DNA of 17,649 bases from E44-bin32 sp034430615 (GCA_034430615.1 DAOUEJ010000005.1:1-17649), one strand, 5' to 3'; numbered from the stretch's first letter, positions 6,058-14,479 are shown. Notes: generated from the sequence alone by a model not told the origin. A program made the numbers and translations.

Positions 6058-7014
6058 ATGGCTACAAGCAACCCCTCGCGCAGAAAATTGTTCAATTTCA
6101 AACGCAGTCTGGCTGCCTCAGAAGCGCGGCTAGCGTGGTGGTTGATTCTCCCCACCGTGCTGATCGTCTTCGGTCTTGTGCTCTTCCCGGCTTTCTTCAG
6201 TATCTGGATCAGCTTTCACGACGTAGGTTTGAAGAATCTGAATGATGTTTTCCATGCTCCCTGGGTGGGTTTGGAGAATTACCGCCTCGTCTTCAATGAC
6301 TTTGCCTTCAAGTTCGAGGGCCTGCTCAACTGGGGCGCTGCCGTCACCACCGTTGTATATTCAGTTCTCTCCACGATCTTTGTCCTGCTGCTCGGGCTGC
6401 TCGCTGCTCTGCTTTTAAACCGAAAATTTACCGGCCGCGGGATCGCGCGCGGCATCTTCTTGTTCCCGTACATAGCTCCCGTGGTCAGCGTCGCGTTCGT
6501 CTGGCGGTGGCTGCTCGATCCCCGGCCTTCGGGGGTGCTCAACCACATCCTGATCTCCTTGGGGTTACTTGAAAACGCCAAGGCGTTCCTGGCCACGCGC
6601 GGTTTGGCCATCTGGTTGGTGATCATATTTCAAGCATGGCGCTATTTCCCATTCGCCATGCTGATGCTGCTGGCACGCTTGCAAGCCATCGATGAGGCCT
6701 TGTACGAGGCAGCCAGCGTTGACGGCGCAAGTATCTGGCAAAAATTCCTTTTCATCACCCTGCCCGAACTCCGCTATGTCATGGGCGCCATTTTCCTTCT
6801 GCGATTGTTGTGGACGTTCAACAAATTCGACGACATCTGGCTGCTCACCGGTGGCGGTTATGGCACGAATGTCCTTCCCGTGCTGACGTACCAATTCAGC
6901 TTCGGATCCTTCGATTTTGGAAAGGGATCCGCCACGGCAATGATCCAGCTTGTTGCACTTATCCTTTTTCTTGCAATTTACGCCTCTACCATAATGCGGC
7001 AGAGTGGAGAGTAG
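6058..7014 (+). CDS. ABC sugar transporter permease, MalF/UgpA-type
   Basis: This 318-residue inner-membrane protein has about six hydrophobic segments, the first at residues 26-52 (WWLILPTVLIVFGLV). The cytoplasmic EAA loop that contacts the ATPase is EALYEAASVDGASIWQKF (213-230) with ITLPEL, and the C-terminal segment is ALILFLAIYASTI. It pairs with the next gene to form the channel for the substrate delivered by the lipoprotein. The 219-bp gap from the binding-protein gene contains the hairpin and perhaps a weak secondary promoter (TATAAA near 5956). GAAGG lies 7-8 nt before ATG 6058. No ATPase gene is present in the operon, so a shared multiple-sugar ATPase (MsiK/UgpC-like) encoded elsewhere is expected. 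Confidence 0.95.
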   Translation: MATSNPSRRKLFNFKRSLAASEARLAWWLILPTVLIVFGLVLFPAFFSIWISFHDVGLKNLNDVFHAPWVGLENYRLVFNDFAFKFEGLLNWGAAVTTVVYSVLSTIFVLLLGLLAALLLNRKFTGRGIARGIFLFPYIAPVVSVAFVWRWLLDPRPSGVLNHILISLGLLENAKAFLATRGLAIWLVIIFQAWRYFPFAMLMLLARLQAIDEALYEAASVDGASIWQKFLFITLPELRYVMGAIFLLRLLWTFNKFDDIWLLTGGGYGTNVLPVLTYQFSFGSFDFGKGSATAMIQLVALILFLAIYASTIMRQSGE

Positions 7015-7023
7015 GAAATCACA

Positions 7024-7932
7024 ATGGCTGAACGAACACCGGCAAAAGGTAGCTTCCTTGATCAGCTGGCCCTCCACCTCTCCTGGAACAGGCTGCTTTT
7101 CGCTCTTGGCTTTTTTATTTTTATCGCCATGATCCTCTTCCCATTCTATTGGATGGTGAGCTCTTCCTTTAAATCCGGGGCCGAGATTGCTGGAAGAGCT
7201 CCGGTTTATTTCCCCAGCAGTCTGCGGCTCGATGCATACAGGGAACTGTTTGACACGGCCTCCCCCCACTTTCAGAACTTCACCAGAAATATCCTTAACA
7301 GCATCCTGGTTTCCGTTCCGACGGCGATTCTGGCTGTCATCCTTTCAACGATGGGTTCCTATGCGATTGCGCGCCTCACCTTCAAAGGCAGAGGGTTCAT
7401 GCTGAACAGCATCTTGATCGTCTACCTCTTCCCAGGGATCCTGCTCATCATCCCGCTCTTCGCGTTGCTATCCCAGGTGGGAACCACCTTGGGGTTTCAA
7501 GTTCAGGATAACCTCAATGTCTTGATGCTCACGTACCTGGCGCAGACCTTGCCTGTTGCTCTCTATATGCTGACCAATTACTTCCATACGATCCCGGTCG
7601 AAATCGAAGAAGCGGCTCTGATCGATGGCTGTTCTCGGCTGCAGGTCATCTGGCGGGTGACCTTGCCATTAGCCATCCCGGCCCTGGTCACGGTTGGGAT
7701 TTACACTTTCATGATCGCGTGGAATGAATTCCTTTACGCGTTCGTCTTCCTCAACGACCGGAGCATGTTCACGATGCCGATCAAACTAAACACAATCTTC
7801 AACGACCCAAGCCCGCGTCCGAACGTCGTGATGGCCGCCTCTACCATCATGACCCTCCCGGTGATCGTGCTCTTTCTGGCTTTTGAACGCTTCCTGACTC
7901 AGGGCCTCACCGCTGGCGGAGTGAAGGGCTGA
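7024..7932 (+). CDS. ABC sugar transporter permease, MalG/UgpE-type
   Basis: This 302-residue protein has six predicted membrane segments starting at LLFALGFFIFIAMILFPFYW (24-43). SSSFKSGAEI after the first segment is characteristic of MalG-type subunits. The EAA loop is VEIEEAALIDGCSRLQVIWR (192-211) with VTLPLAIPAL, and the C-terminus is FERFLTQGLTAGGVKG, a common MalG ending. It starts 9 bp after the first permease with AGGA 8 nt before ATG 7024, so translation is coupled. Substrate cannot be read from the permease; neighbours suggest an alpha-glucoside or related glycoside. Confidence 0.95.
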   Translation: MAERTPAKGSFLDQLALHLSWNRLLFALGFFIFIAMILFPFYWMVSSSFKSGAEIAGRAPVYFPSSLRLDAYRELFDTASPHFQNFTRNILNSILVSVPTAILAVILSTMGSYAIARLTFKGRGFMLNSILIVYLFPGILLIIPLFALLSQVGTTLGFQVQDNLNVLMLTYLAQTLPVALYMLTNYFHTIPVEIEEAALIDGCSRLQVIWRVTLPLAIPALVTVGIYTFMIAWNEFLYAFVFLNDRSMFTMPIKLNTIFNDPSPRPNVVMAASTIMTLPVIVLFLAFERFLTQGLTAGGVKG

Positions 7933-7935
7933 TTG

Positions 7936-9204
7936 ATGCAGATCGGTTTTGTCTCATTCCGCCTGGCCGGGACCGATGGTGTATCGCTTGAAAGCGCCAA
8001 AATTGCCCAAATCCTGCACCGCCTGGGGCACGACATTTATTACTTCGCCGGCGAATTTGACCCTGAGCATGTTGACCAAGATCTCTTCTTCTGCCCGCTG
8101 TCCGGTCAGATGCTGATTGGTGCAGCTCACTTTACGCACCCCGAGATACGCTGGATTACCGAGCACGCGTTTGGATCCCAACCCGGGCATCCTGAGCTGC
8201 GCCAGCGAATCGAGTCGGCAGCGGATCAACTCGAGGACGCTCTACGCCATTTCATCGGGGACTACGGATTGGATCTGATCGTCGCCCAGAACGTCTTCGC
8301 GCTGCCACTTAACCTGCCGCTCAGCATCGCCCTCCAGACCATCATCGACGAGACCGGCATCCCGACGATCGCCCATCACCACGATTTTTACTGGGAGCGC
8401 GATCGATTTGATCACACGTGTGTCGAGGACATTCTTCTCAACACTTTCCCTCCCCGGCTGCCGAGCCTTCGCCATCTGGTCATCAATTCCCGAGCCCAAA
8501 ACGAACTGAGCCGGAGAGGCTTTTCAAGCCAGATCCTGTCAAATTTCCTCGATTTCGCAAGCGAGCCGCCCGGTCCGGATCAATATAACTCGGACCTGCG
8601 AAGCGAACTTGGGCTGCAGGATGGGGATTACCTATTCCTCCAGCCAACCCGGGTGATCCCGCGTAAGGGGATTGGATTTGCCATCCAACTGGTCAGCCGC
8701 TTGCGTGATCTGCCCATCAAGCTTGTCATAAGCCATCACGCGGAACTAGATTCGATCGGTTACCTGGATGCTATCCAGGCTCAAGCGCAGGAATCCAGCG
8801 TGGCCTTGATCTATGCGCCGGAGAAGTTCGCCCCTTTTCGCGAAATAAATCCAAATGGAGGGAAAGTCTACAGCCTGTGGGATGCCTACATCCATGCTGA
8901 TTTTGTGACATACCCGAGCCTATACGAAGGTTTCGGTAATGCCCTCATCGAGGCTATCTATTTCCGAAAGTCAATGCTCGTCAACCGGTATCTTGTTTAC
9001 AAGGAAGACATCGAACCTAAAGGTATCCAGACGGTTACCATTAACGGCAAGATTACAGATGCCACAGAAAAAAAGGTGCGCGATCTACTGAGCGACTCGG
9101 TCCTGGCCGAACATATGGCAGCGCACAATTTCGAGATCGCAAGCAGGGAGTTTTCGTTTGAGCGTGCAGAAACGATACTGAGCGGAGTGCTTAAAACTTA
9201 CTAA
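7936..9204 (+). CDS. GT4-type glycosyltransferase (candidate mannosylglucosylglycerate synthase-like)
   Basis: This 422-residue GT-B enzyme has an N-terminal domain that begins MQIGFVSFRLAGTDGVSLE and includes GHDIYYFAGEFD (31-42) and IAHHHDFYWERDRF (145-158). The C-terminal Rossmann domain has PTRVIPRKGIGFAI (237-250) and the donor-site motif PSLYEGFGNALIEA (327-340) with the E-x7-E pair E331/E339. Such enzymes transfer a sugar from a nucleotide-sugar to an acceptor in the cytosol. ATG 7936 has GAAGGG about 7 nt upstream and follows the permease stop by 3 bp; a TTG at 7933 is less likely. A synthesising enzyme inside an import and phosphorolysis operon is odd. Compatible-solute synthesis (glucosylglycerate or mannosylglucosylglycerate) would explain it and match the GH13_18 partner, but this is inference; a trehalose- or sucrose-type role is also possible. 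Confidence 0.8.
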   Translation: MQIGFVSFRLAGTDGVSLESAKIAQILHRLGHDIYYFAGEFDPEHVDQDLFFCPLSGQMLIGAAHFTHPEIRWITEHAFGSQPGHPELRQRIESAADQLEDALRHFIGDYGLDLIVAQNVFALPLNLPLSIALQTIIDETGIPTIAHHHDFYWERDRFDHTCVEDILLNTFPPRLPSLRHLVINSRAQNELSRRGFSSQILSNFLDFASEPPGPDQYNSDLRSELGLQDGDYLFLQPTRVIPRKGIGFAIQLVSRLRDLPIKLVISHHAELDSIGYLDAIQAQAQESSVALIYAPEKFAPFREINPNGGKVYSLWDAYIHADFVTYPSLYEGFGNALIEAIYFRKSMLVNRYLVYKEDIEPKGIQTVTINGKITDATEKKVRDLLSDSVLAEHMAAHNFEIASREFSFERAETILSGVLKTY

Positions 9205-9206
9205 AT

Positions 9207-10964
9207 ATGATGGATGCGTCGAAACGGGAATACTTTCTTCAGCTGCTGAACTTCCTCTACGGTCCAACCATGGGTAGGCCCACTGGAGATCAGCTGATCG
9301 ACATGCTCGAGCGATTCAGACTGAACACCACCCGTGTCCACAGGTCGACGCAGGATCCCTTCAGCGAACGGGATGTGGTCTTGATTACCTATGGAGATAT
9401 GCTCCGCCGTAAAGGTGAGGCGCCGCTGGAAACCCTGCACCAGTTTATCAATACGTGGCTGAAGGACTTCGTAAATACCATCCATATCCTCCCCTTCTAT
9501 CCATATTCATCAGACGATGGTTTCTCGGTCATTGATTATACGTCCGTCGATCCCGCCCTGGGGGAATGGGAGCACATCGAGCGCATCAAGTCCGATGGTT
9601 TCCGGCTCATGTTCGATGCGGTGATCAACCACATATCCATCCAGAGCGATTGGTTTCGCGCCTTCCAGGATGGCAATCCGCGCTACAAGGATACCTTCAT
9701 TACAGTTGATTCAGAGACTGATCTCTCGCAGGTGACGCGTCCGCGTGCACATCCGCTGCTCACACCCTTCGAAACGGCACGGGGTAATGAACTTGTCTGG
9801 ACGACTTTCAGTCCCGATCAGGCGGATTTAAATTACAAAAACCCGAACACACTGCTCGATGTGATCAAGGTCCTGTTGACCTACATTGATCGAGGAGCAG
9901 ATATCATACGACTCGACGCCGTCGCCTACCTTTGGAAGGAAATCGGCACCAGCTGCATCCATCTGCCGCAAACCCATGCCATCATCCAACTTCTTCGGGC
10001 AATGGTCGATACGGTCGCCCCTGGCGTGCTGCTCATCACCGAAACCAATGTTCCCCACCGGGAAAACATTTCCTATTTCGGGAATGGATCGAACGAAGCC
10101 CAGCTCGTCTATAACTTCACGCTGCCACCGCTAACCGCCCACGCTATCCTTACTGGCTCGGCTAGCCATCTGACCAAATGGGCACAGGACCTCGAAGCCC
10201 CTTCACACGGTGATGCATTTTTTAATTTCACGGCTTCGCATGACGGGATCGGCCTCATGCCCCTTACTGGAATCCTCAGCCAGGATGATCTGGACATGCT
10301 CGTGCGCCAGACGCAGGCAGGCGGAGGTTCCGTCTCATATAAAAAAGATGGCAACAGCTCAACCATTCCGTATGAGCTCAATATCTCGTATTACGATCTG
10401 CTTAATGGAAATGGATCAGGGACTATTCATGAGTTTCAGGTGGAGCGCTTCATCGTTTCGCAGGCGATCATGCTGGCGTTGGCCGGTATACCGGGCATCT
10501 ATCTTCACAGCCTGCTGGGATCACGAAGCTACCCTGCCGGGGTGAAGCAAACTGGCCAGGCGCGCACGATTAACCGCGAGAAGCTTGCTGTCGATTCGGT
10601 TGAGACTGCCCTGCAGCAGGCGGGAGATCTGCGCTCGGCTGTATTCCGGAGCTACCGTAGACTGCTCGAGCTCCGCTCTCGTGAACGCGCTTTTCATCCC
10701 GAAAGCCCTCAACGCATCCTGCGTTTGGATCCGCACATCTTCGCCATCCAACGCCAGGTCAAGGATAGCCTAGAGACGATCTTGGCGCTGCATAACATCT
10801 CAGACGAGTTCGTCTCGCTCTCCATCCCCTTTTCTCATTCGAATCCAACCTGGGTAGATCTTCTGACCGGGGTAGAAGTTCACCTTCAGGGTGAGATCCT
10901 AAACCTTGAAATGTCCCCTTACCAGGTTGCCTGGCTGAAGAATGATGCTGGCGCCTCTCAATGA
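9207..10964 (+). CDS. GH13_18 sugar phosphorylase (glucosylglycerate- or sucrose-phosphorylase type)
   Basis: This 585-residue alpha-amylase-superfamily enzyme matches the sucrose phosphorylase subfamily. The N-terminus has FLYGPTMG; the substrate loop is HILPFYPYSSDDGFSVIDY (93-111). The catalytic set is nucleophile D237 in IIRLDAVAYLWKE, acid/base E279 in LLITETNVPH and stabiliser D346 in FTASHDGIGL. SYYDLLNG, GIPGIYLHSLLGSRS and INREK follow. Subfamily members cleave sucrose, sucrose-6F-phosphate or glucosylglycerate with phosphate to give glucose-1-phosphate, saving ATP. The GSRS...NREK region resembles the glucosylglycerate-type more than bifidobacterial sucrose phosphorylases, as I recall them; this needs a tree. 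It starts 2 bp after the glycosyltransferase stop with no strong ribosome-binding site, so it is probably translated by coupling. It ends the operon. Confidence 0.88.
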   Translation: MMDASKREYFLQLLNFLYGPTMGRPTGDQLIDMLERFRLNTTRVHRSTQDPFSERDVVLITYGDMLRRKGEAPLETLHQFINTWLKDFVNTIHILPFYPYSSDDGFSVIDYTSVDPALGEWEHIERIKSDGFRLMFDAVINHISIQSDWFRAFQDGNPRYKDTFITVDSETDLSQVTRPRAHPLLTPFETARGNELVWTTFSPDQADLNYKNPNTLLDVIKVLLTYIDRGADIIRLDAVAYLWKEIGTSCIHLPQTHAIIQLLRAMVDTVAPGVLLITETNVPHRENISYFGNGSNEAQLVYNFTLPPLTAHAILTGSASHLTKWAQDLEAPSHGDAFFNFTASHDGIGLMPLTGILSQDDLDMLVRQTQAGGGSVSYKKDGNSSTIPYELNISYYDLLNGNGSGTIHEFQVERFIVSQAIMLALAGIPGIYLHSLLGSRSYPAGVKQTGQARTINREKLAVDSVETALQQAGDLRSAVFRSYRRLLELRSRERAFHPESPQRILRLDPHIFAIQRQVKDSLETILALHNISDEFVSLSIPFSHSNPTWVDLLTGVEVHLQGEILNLEMSPYQVAWLKNDAGASQ

Positions 10965-11103
10965 GCAGGTAGAAAGAAGTGCATTTATTTCGGTCAGCGG
11001 CTAAGGCCATGCCACTAGGGAATTGAATTCAGCGCTGTCAAATGCGCCGTCGAATTATTGCGTGATTTCCTGGGGGATTGATGAAAATAGAGGCTCCATT
11101 TCA

Positions 11104-11127
11104 GCCCCCATTGTCGGCGATGGGGGC
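11104..11127 (+). terminator. Stem-loop after the sugar operon (possible terminator)
   Basis: An 8-bp stem GCCCCCAT/ATGGGGGC encloses an 8-nt loop, 140 bp after the phosphorylase stop. It lacks a T-run, so termination would be inefficient or Rho-assisted. It is the first strong hairpin after the operon. Confidence 0.4.
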
Positions 11128-11203
11128 AAAACGGATTCCAAGCCTACAGATTAATCGATCTGAGACCGAAGCGAGTTGTGCAGGTGATTAGATTGATAAT
11201 CGG

Positions 11204-11277
11204 GAGCCCAGCAGAACCGGCCAGAAGTTCCGGCCGGTTCAACACAGGTGAAGAACCTGAAATTACGTCCTGGGCTC
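11204..11277 (+). ncRNA. Candidate structured RNA element (three-way junction)
   Basis: An outer 8-bp helix (GAGCCCAG 11204-11211 with CTGGGCTC 11270-11277) encloses two hairpins. One is a 9-bp stem GAACCGGCC/GGCCGGTTC (11214-11222/11232-11240) with a 9-nt loop. The other is a 5-bp stem CAGGT/ACCTG (11245-11249/11255-11259) with a GAAGA loop. All three helices are perfectly paired. It could be a small RNA, a terminator complex of the operon or part of a mobile element end; no known family is recognised. The strand is uncertain. Confidence 0.3.
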
Positions 11278-11519
11278 GCTTAGCAGCTACCAGGAAGCAG
11301 TTGTCTTGTCAGCGGTATTGAGGTTTTGAAGGTGATGCGGTAGTTGCTAGGGTTTCTGAATTGGAAGTGTCAGCTCCAGCGTGAAACGATCTCCCCCGTC
11401 ACGGAGCCGGGTATTACCCGCCAACCCATCGATATAGATGTTAATGTTTTTCTCACCGGCCAAGGTGGCCGATGGAGATATGATCGCGACGTAACCCTGA
11501 GCCCTGAGCGAGTCGGCAA

Positions 11520-12288
11520 GTGCCCAGCAGGCGGAAAACGCTCGATTCCGAGACAAAGTAGCCTTCCTGGTCTGTGAACCGCTAGGCCAGCTGCCGGGCA
11601 GACTTCTCTGGCTGGTCCAGCGCTAACTGGATGATCTGGTCGCACACTGGCTCGGGCAGATGGTTCCCCTGGCCTAGTCCACCAGGACAGGCAGAACTGC
11701 CGGCTCTTCGACGGCTGCGGCTCCTATTCCCCGTCTTGTTGGTATTGCTGGTACCAACGATAGAAACTGCCCCGTCCGCCAATCCGGGGCGGGCTGCGTG
11801 GTACATCTAGTTCGGCCAGGGTGCGTCCGACCGGCAAGGCGGAGTGTTCGACCAAGTCGATGATCTCCCGCTTCTCGGACGCCGAGCGCCGCATCATCTG
11901 TCCCATGGCGGTTCCTTGCCCAGCAAGCTTTTTTTTCTCTGGCACCGCCCGCCAGGGCAGATGTGAGCACGCGGTTCTTCAGTGCTAGCTCAGCCACCAG
12001 TTGTTTCAGTTGTTCAAGCTCCGCCCGCATCTCGTTCACCTGCCGGCTATCCGCCTGGCGTTCGACGTCGCCCACCAAGCGTTGTTTCCCTGCCTCCAGG
12101 AAGTCCTTGCTCCACCGATAATAGAGGTTCGACGGAATGCCCTCCCGGCGGCACAGGGCAGCGACGCTGATTTCACCACGCAAGCCCTCTAAGACGATCC
12201 GGACCTTCTCCTCCGCCGAGTACTTCTTACGCGTGACCCGACAGATCGTTCGGACAGTCGCTTCCACACTCTCTTTCTTCTCGGCCAT
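11520..12288 (-). pseudogene. Degraded IS3-family transposase (orfA and the start of orfB)
   Basis: ATG 12288, with GGGAG 5 nt upstream, opens an OrfA-like frame. KYSAEEKVRIVLEGLRGEISVAALCRREGIPSNLYYRWSKDFLEAGKQRL is a typical helix-turn-helix, followed by a leucine-rich stretch ELEQLKQLVAELALKNRVL. At an A8 run (11929-11936 on the minus strand) homology moves to another frame, which gives RRSASEKREIIDLVEHSALPVGRTLAELDVPRS and FYRWYQQYQQDGE, the usual start of OrfB. A further frame change gives PEPVCDQIIQLALDQPEKSARQLA, an in-frame TAG (11582-11584), then RFTDQEGYFVSESSVFRLL. The catalytic DDE (rve) domain is absent. The shift at the A-run is +1, not the -1 used by intact IS3 elements, so this is decay. 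It is non-functional and lies between the sugar operon and the AOR gene. Confidence 0.85.
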
Positions 12289-12381
12289 TTTCTCTCCCGT
12301 TTTGCCTAACTATGACCCAGAAGTGTGTCTTAGCAAATCGCCATCATTGTCCCATTTGGTTTGACGACATACAACGGGTAA

Positions 12382-12411
12382 TTGACTTTGCCACACATCT
12401 TCCGCTAGAAT
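12382..12411 (+). promoter_or_regulatory. Predicted promoter of the AOR gene
   Basis: TTGACT (12382-12387) and TAGAAT (12406-12411) are separated by 18 nt, close to sigma70 consensus. Transcription would start near 12418 and leave a leader of about 137 nt before the AOR start, long enough to hold regulatory structure. It lies just outside the IS3 remnant. Confidence 0.65.
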
Positions 12412-12554
12412 GGAACTATCTTGGGGAATTCTGCACTAGCATCGAAGCATCTTTCCAGACGCGTGTCCTGATCGGCCTAGCCACGTGATTAGCGAAAGAA
12501 GGTCCACCGAGGCTACCCGTGCGTTCCGTAGACAACTTGAGAGAGGGGTGTCCC

Positions 12555-14381
12555 ATGAACTTCGGCGGTTATAAGAACCGGGTCGCTTGGTTGGATTTAG
12601 CTTCCGGGCAGACCGAGTACAAGCCCATTGATGAGGAAGATGCCCGCAAGTACATCGGCGGGCGCGGCTTGGGTGCCAAGTACGTCTTTGACAACGGCCC
12701 ACAGGTAGAACCTCTCAGCCCAGACAATATCCTGTGCCTGATGACCGGCCCACTCAGTGGCACGGACGTTAGCCTGAGTGGCCGTATCGCTGCATGCACG
12801 AAATCACCTCTCACTGGCACGATCGTCGACTCCCACCACGGCGGTTGGTCCGGCGCACGGCTCAAATGGGCCGGGTTGGATGGTATCGTTTTTAGTGGCA
12901 AGAGCGAGAAGCCCGTCTATGCCCTTGTGGAAAGCGGACAGATCAGCCTGCATGACGGCTCCGACCTCTGGGGAAAGGGCGCGCACGATACGGTCAAGAC
13001 TCTGCAAGAAAAATATGGCGAGAAGGACGTGTCGGTGATGACGATTGGTCAGGCCGGCGAAAACTTGGTCACCTTCGCATGCATCATGAACGAGCATGAC
13101 CGGGCTTCCGGCCGAGGCGGCACTGGCGCAGTCATGGGGTCAAAGAACCTGAAGGCCATCGTGGTGAAGGGTATCCACGCCGATCGACCGCGCCCCTTCA
13201 ACAAGGAAGGCTTCAAAGAGGCTCACGCCAGGGGGCTGGAGCAACTGATGGACGAGGCCGTTGTGACCTCCCCTAGGAAGGGCGGGCTCTCGGTCTATGG
13301 CACCAACGTATTGATGAACATGGTCAACGCGATCGGGGCCATGCCCACCCGGAACGCCAAGTCCACTTACTTTAAGCCCCACGAGAAGCTCAGCGGCGAA
13401 ACGGTGAAGGAAACCATCCTTGTGGGTGATCCGACATGCCATGCTTGCCCGGTGGCCTGTAAGAAGGAGGTGGAGATCACCGAGGGGCCTCATGCTGGCC
13501 TACACATGGAGAGTGTTGAGTACGAATCGGCCTGGGTGTTCGGCGCCAACTGCGACATGAGCGATGTCGCCGCTCTAGCCGCTCTGATTGACCGCTGCAA
13601 CGATTATGGTCTGGACACCATCGAGGCCGGCAACGCCCTCTCCGTTGTGATGGAGGCCACGGAGCGTGGCCTGCTCGACGGCGACGGCCTCGCATGGGGA
13701 GATTCCGACGGGATGCTTGAACTCCTGCGCAAGATCAGCTTCCGCGAGGAAATCGGCGACGACATCGCCAATTCCCCGGCGCGTGCAGCCGAGAAGTGGG
13801 GCGCGCCCGAGATCTCCATGTCGGTCAAGGGCATGTCCATCGCCGCGTACGATCCCCGAGGCATCAAGGGCATGGGCATTGCCTATGCCACTTCAAACCG
13901 CGGCGCGTGCCACCTGCGCGGCTACACTCCTGCGGCCGAGGTGATAGGCAACGTTCTTGGCCCTGCTGAAGTGACCGACCCGCTCGCGTGGAAGGGGAAA
14001 GGCAAACTCACCGTCATCTTCCAGAACGTCCATGCTGTGACAGACTGTCTGGATATCTGCAAGTTCGCCACCTTCTCCGAGAACCTGGATGCGTTCGCAG
14101 AGCAGTATTCCACCATCACCGGCAACCCGATGGATGCCGATGGCTTGCTGAAGGTGGGCGAGCGCGTCTACAACCTGGAGCGCCGCTACAACAACCTAGC
14201 CGGCTTCGGCGAGGGCTCAGACTACCTGCCAGATCGGTTCCTGAAGGAACCCTCCGACGGCCCCGGCTCCAAGGGCCAAGTGTGTGAGCTAGACGAGATG
14301 CTGGCCGAGTACTACGCGGAGCGCGGCTGGGAAAATGGCGTTGTGCCAGAAAGCAAGCTCAAGGAGTTGGAGATCATCTAG
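12555..14381 (+). CDS. aor: Tungsten-containing aldehyde:ferredoxin oxidoreductase (AOR family)
   Basis: This 608-residue protein has full AOR length. It starts MNFGGYKNRVAWLDLASGQ, with YIGGRGLGAKYVFD (33-46) and GRIAACTKSPLTGT (76-89) in the first domain. The [4Fe-4S] ligands are C295, C298 and C302 (DPTCHACPVAC) and C502 (DICKF). E324 in VEYES and H453 in NRGACHLRG match the active-site Glu and His of the Pyrococcus enzyme. Bis-pterin loops include DYGLD (350-354) and DADGLLKVGERVYNLERRYN. AOR oxidises aldehydes to acids and reduces ferredoxin in the cytosol; the family also includes BamB and others, so the substrate is open. ATG 12555 is chosen over GTG 12519: AGGGGT lies 6-7 nt upstream and the family N-terminus fits. 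It is transcribed alone, convergent with two MoaD-like genes. Confidence 0.94.
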   Translation: MNFGGYKNRVAWLDLASGQTEYKPIDEEDARKYIGGRGLGAKYVFDNGPQVEPLSPDNILCLMTGPLSGTDVSLSGRIAACTKSPLTGTIVDSHHGGWSGARLKWAGLDGIVFSGKSEKPVYALVESGQISLHDGSDLWGKGAHDTVKTLQEKYGEKDVSVMTIGQAGENLVTFACIMNEHDRASGRGGTGAVMGSKNLKAIVVKGIHADRPRPFNKEGFKEAHARGLEQLMDEAVVTSPRKGGLSVYGTNVLMNMVNAIGAMPTRNAKSTYFKPHEKLSGETVKETILVGDPTCHACPVACKKEVEITEGPHAGLHMESVEYESAWVFGANCDMSDVAALAALIDRCNDYGLDTIEAGNALSVVMEATERGLLDGDGLAWGDSDGMLELLRKISFREEIGDDIANSPARAAEKWGAPEISMSVKGMSIAAYDPRGIKGMGIAYATSNRGACHLRGYTPAAEVIGNVLGPAEVTDPLAWKGKGKLTVIFQNVHAVTDCLDICKFATFSENLDAFAEQYSTITGNPMDADGLLKVGERVYNLERRYNNLAGFGEGSDYLPDRFLKEPSDGPGSKGQVCELDEMLAEYYAERGWENGVVPESKLKELEII

Positions 14382-14415
14382 CCGAGCAGTTCATCGCTCT
14401 ACGAAGTTGCGTGCA

Positions 14416-14439
14416 CCGGCGGGCCAACTGGCCCGCCGG
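14416..14439. terminator. Hairpin between convergent AOR and MoaD-like genes (bidirectional terminator)
   Basis: An 11-bp GC-rich stem CCGGCGGGCCA/TGGCCCGCCGG with a minimal loop lies 34 bp after the AOR stop and 40 bp after the MoaD-like stop on the other strand. T-runs are weak on both sides. Position between convergent genes supports a shared terminator. Confidence 0.6.
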
Positions 14440-14479
14440 ATTCGTTACCTGAAGATGAATGAAGAGAAAGCCATCCCGC

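Larger units (their letters stand above)
10965..11519. other. Non-coding stretch after the sugar operon
   Basis: No gene is supported. It contains two stem-loops and a possible three-branch RNA (listed separately). A 36-codon frame from ATG 11081 has a GGGGGA just upstream but no recognisable product. On the minus strand, 11347-11556 is a frame ending GDRFTLELTLPIQKP that follows the IS3 remnant. It reads like the tail of some protein but I cannot assign it. Confidence 0.5.

Noticed and set aside
6565..7269. 234-codon minus-strand frame across both permease genes
   Set aside because: Antisense to two permeases with intact EAA loops; polar, low-complexity product.
11204..11277. Resemblance to a TPP riboswitch (GAACCTGAAATTACGTCC)
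   Set aside because: The CTGAGA motif and the rest of the thiamine core are absent, and no thiamine gene follows.
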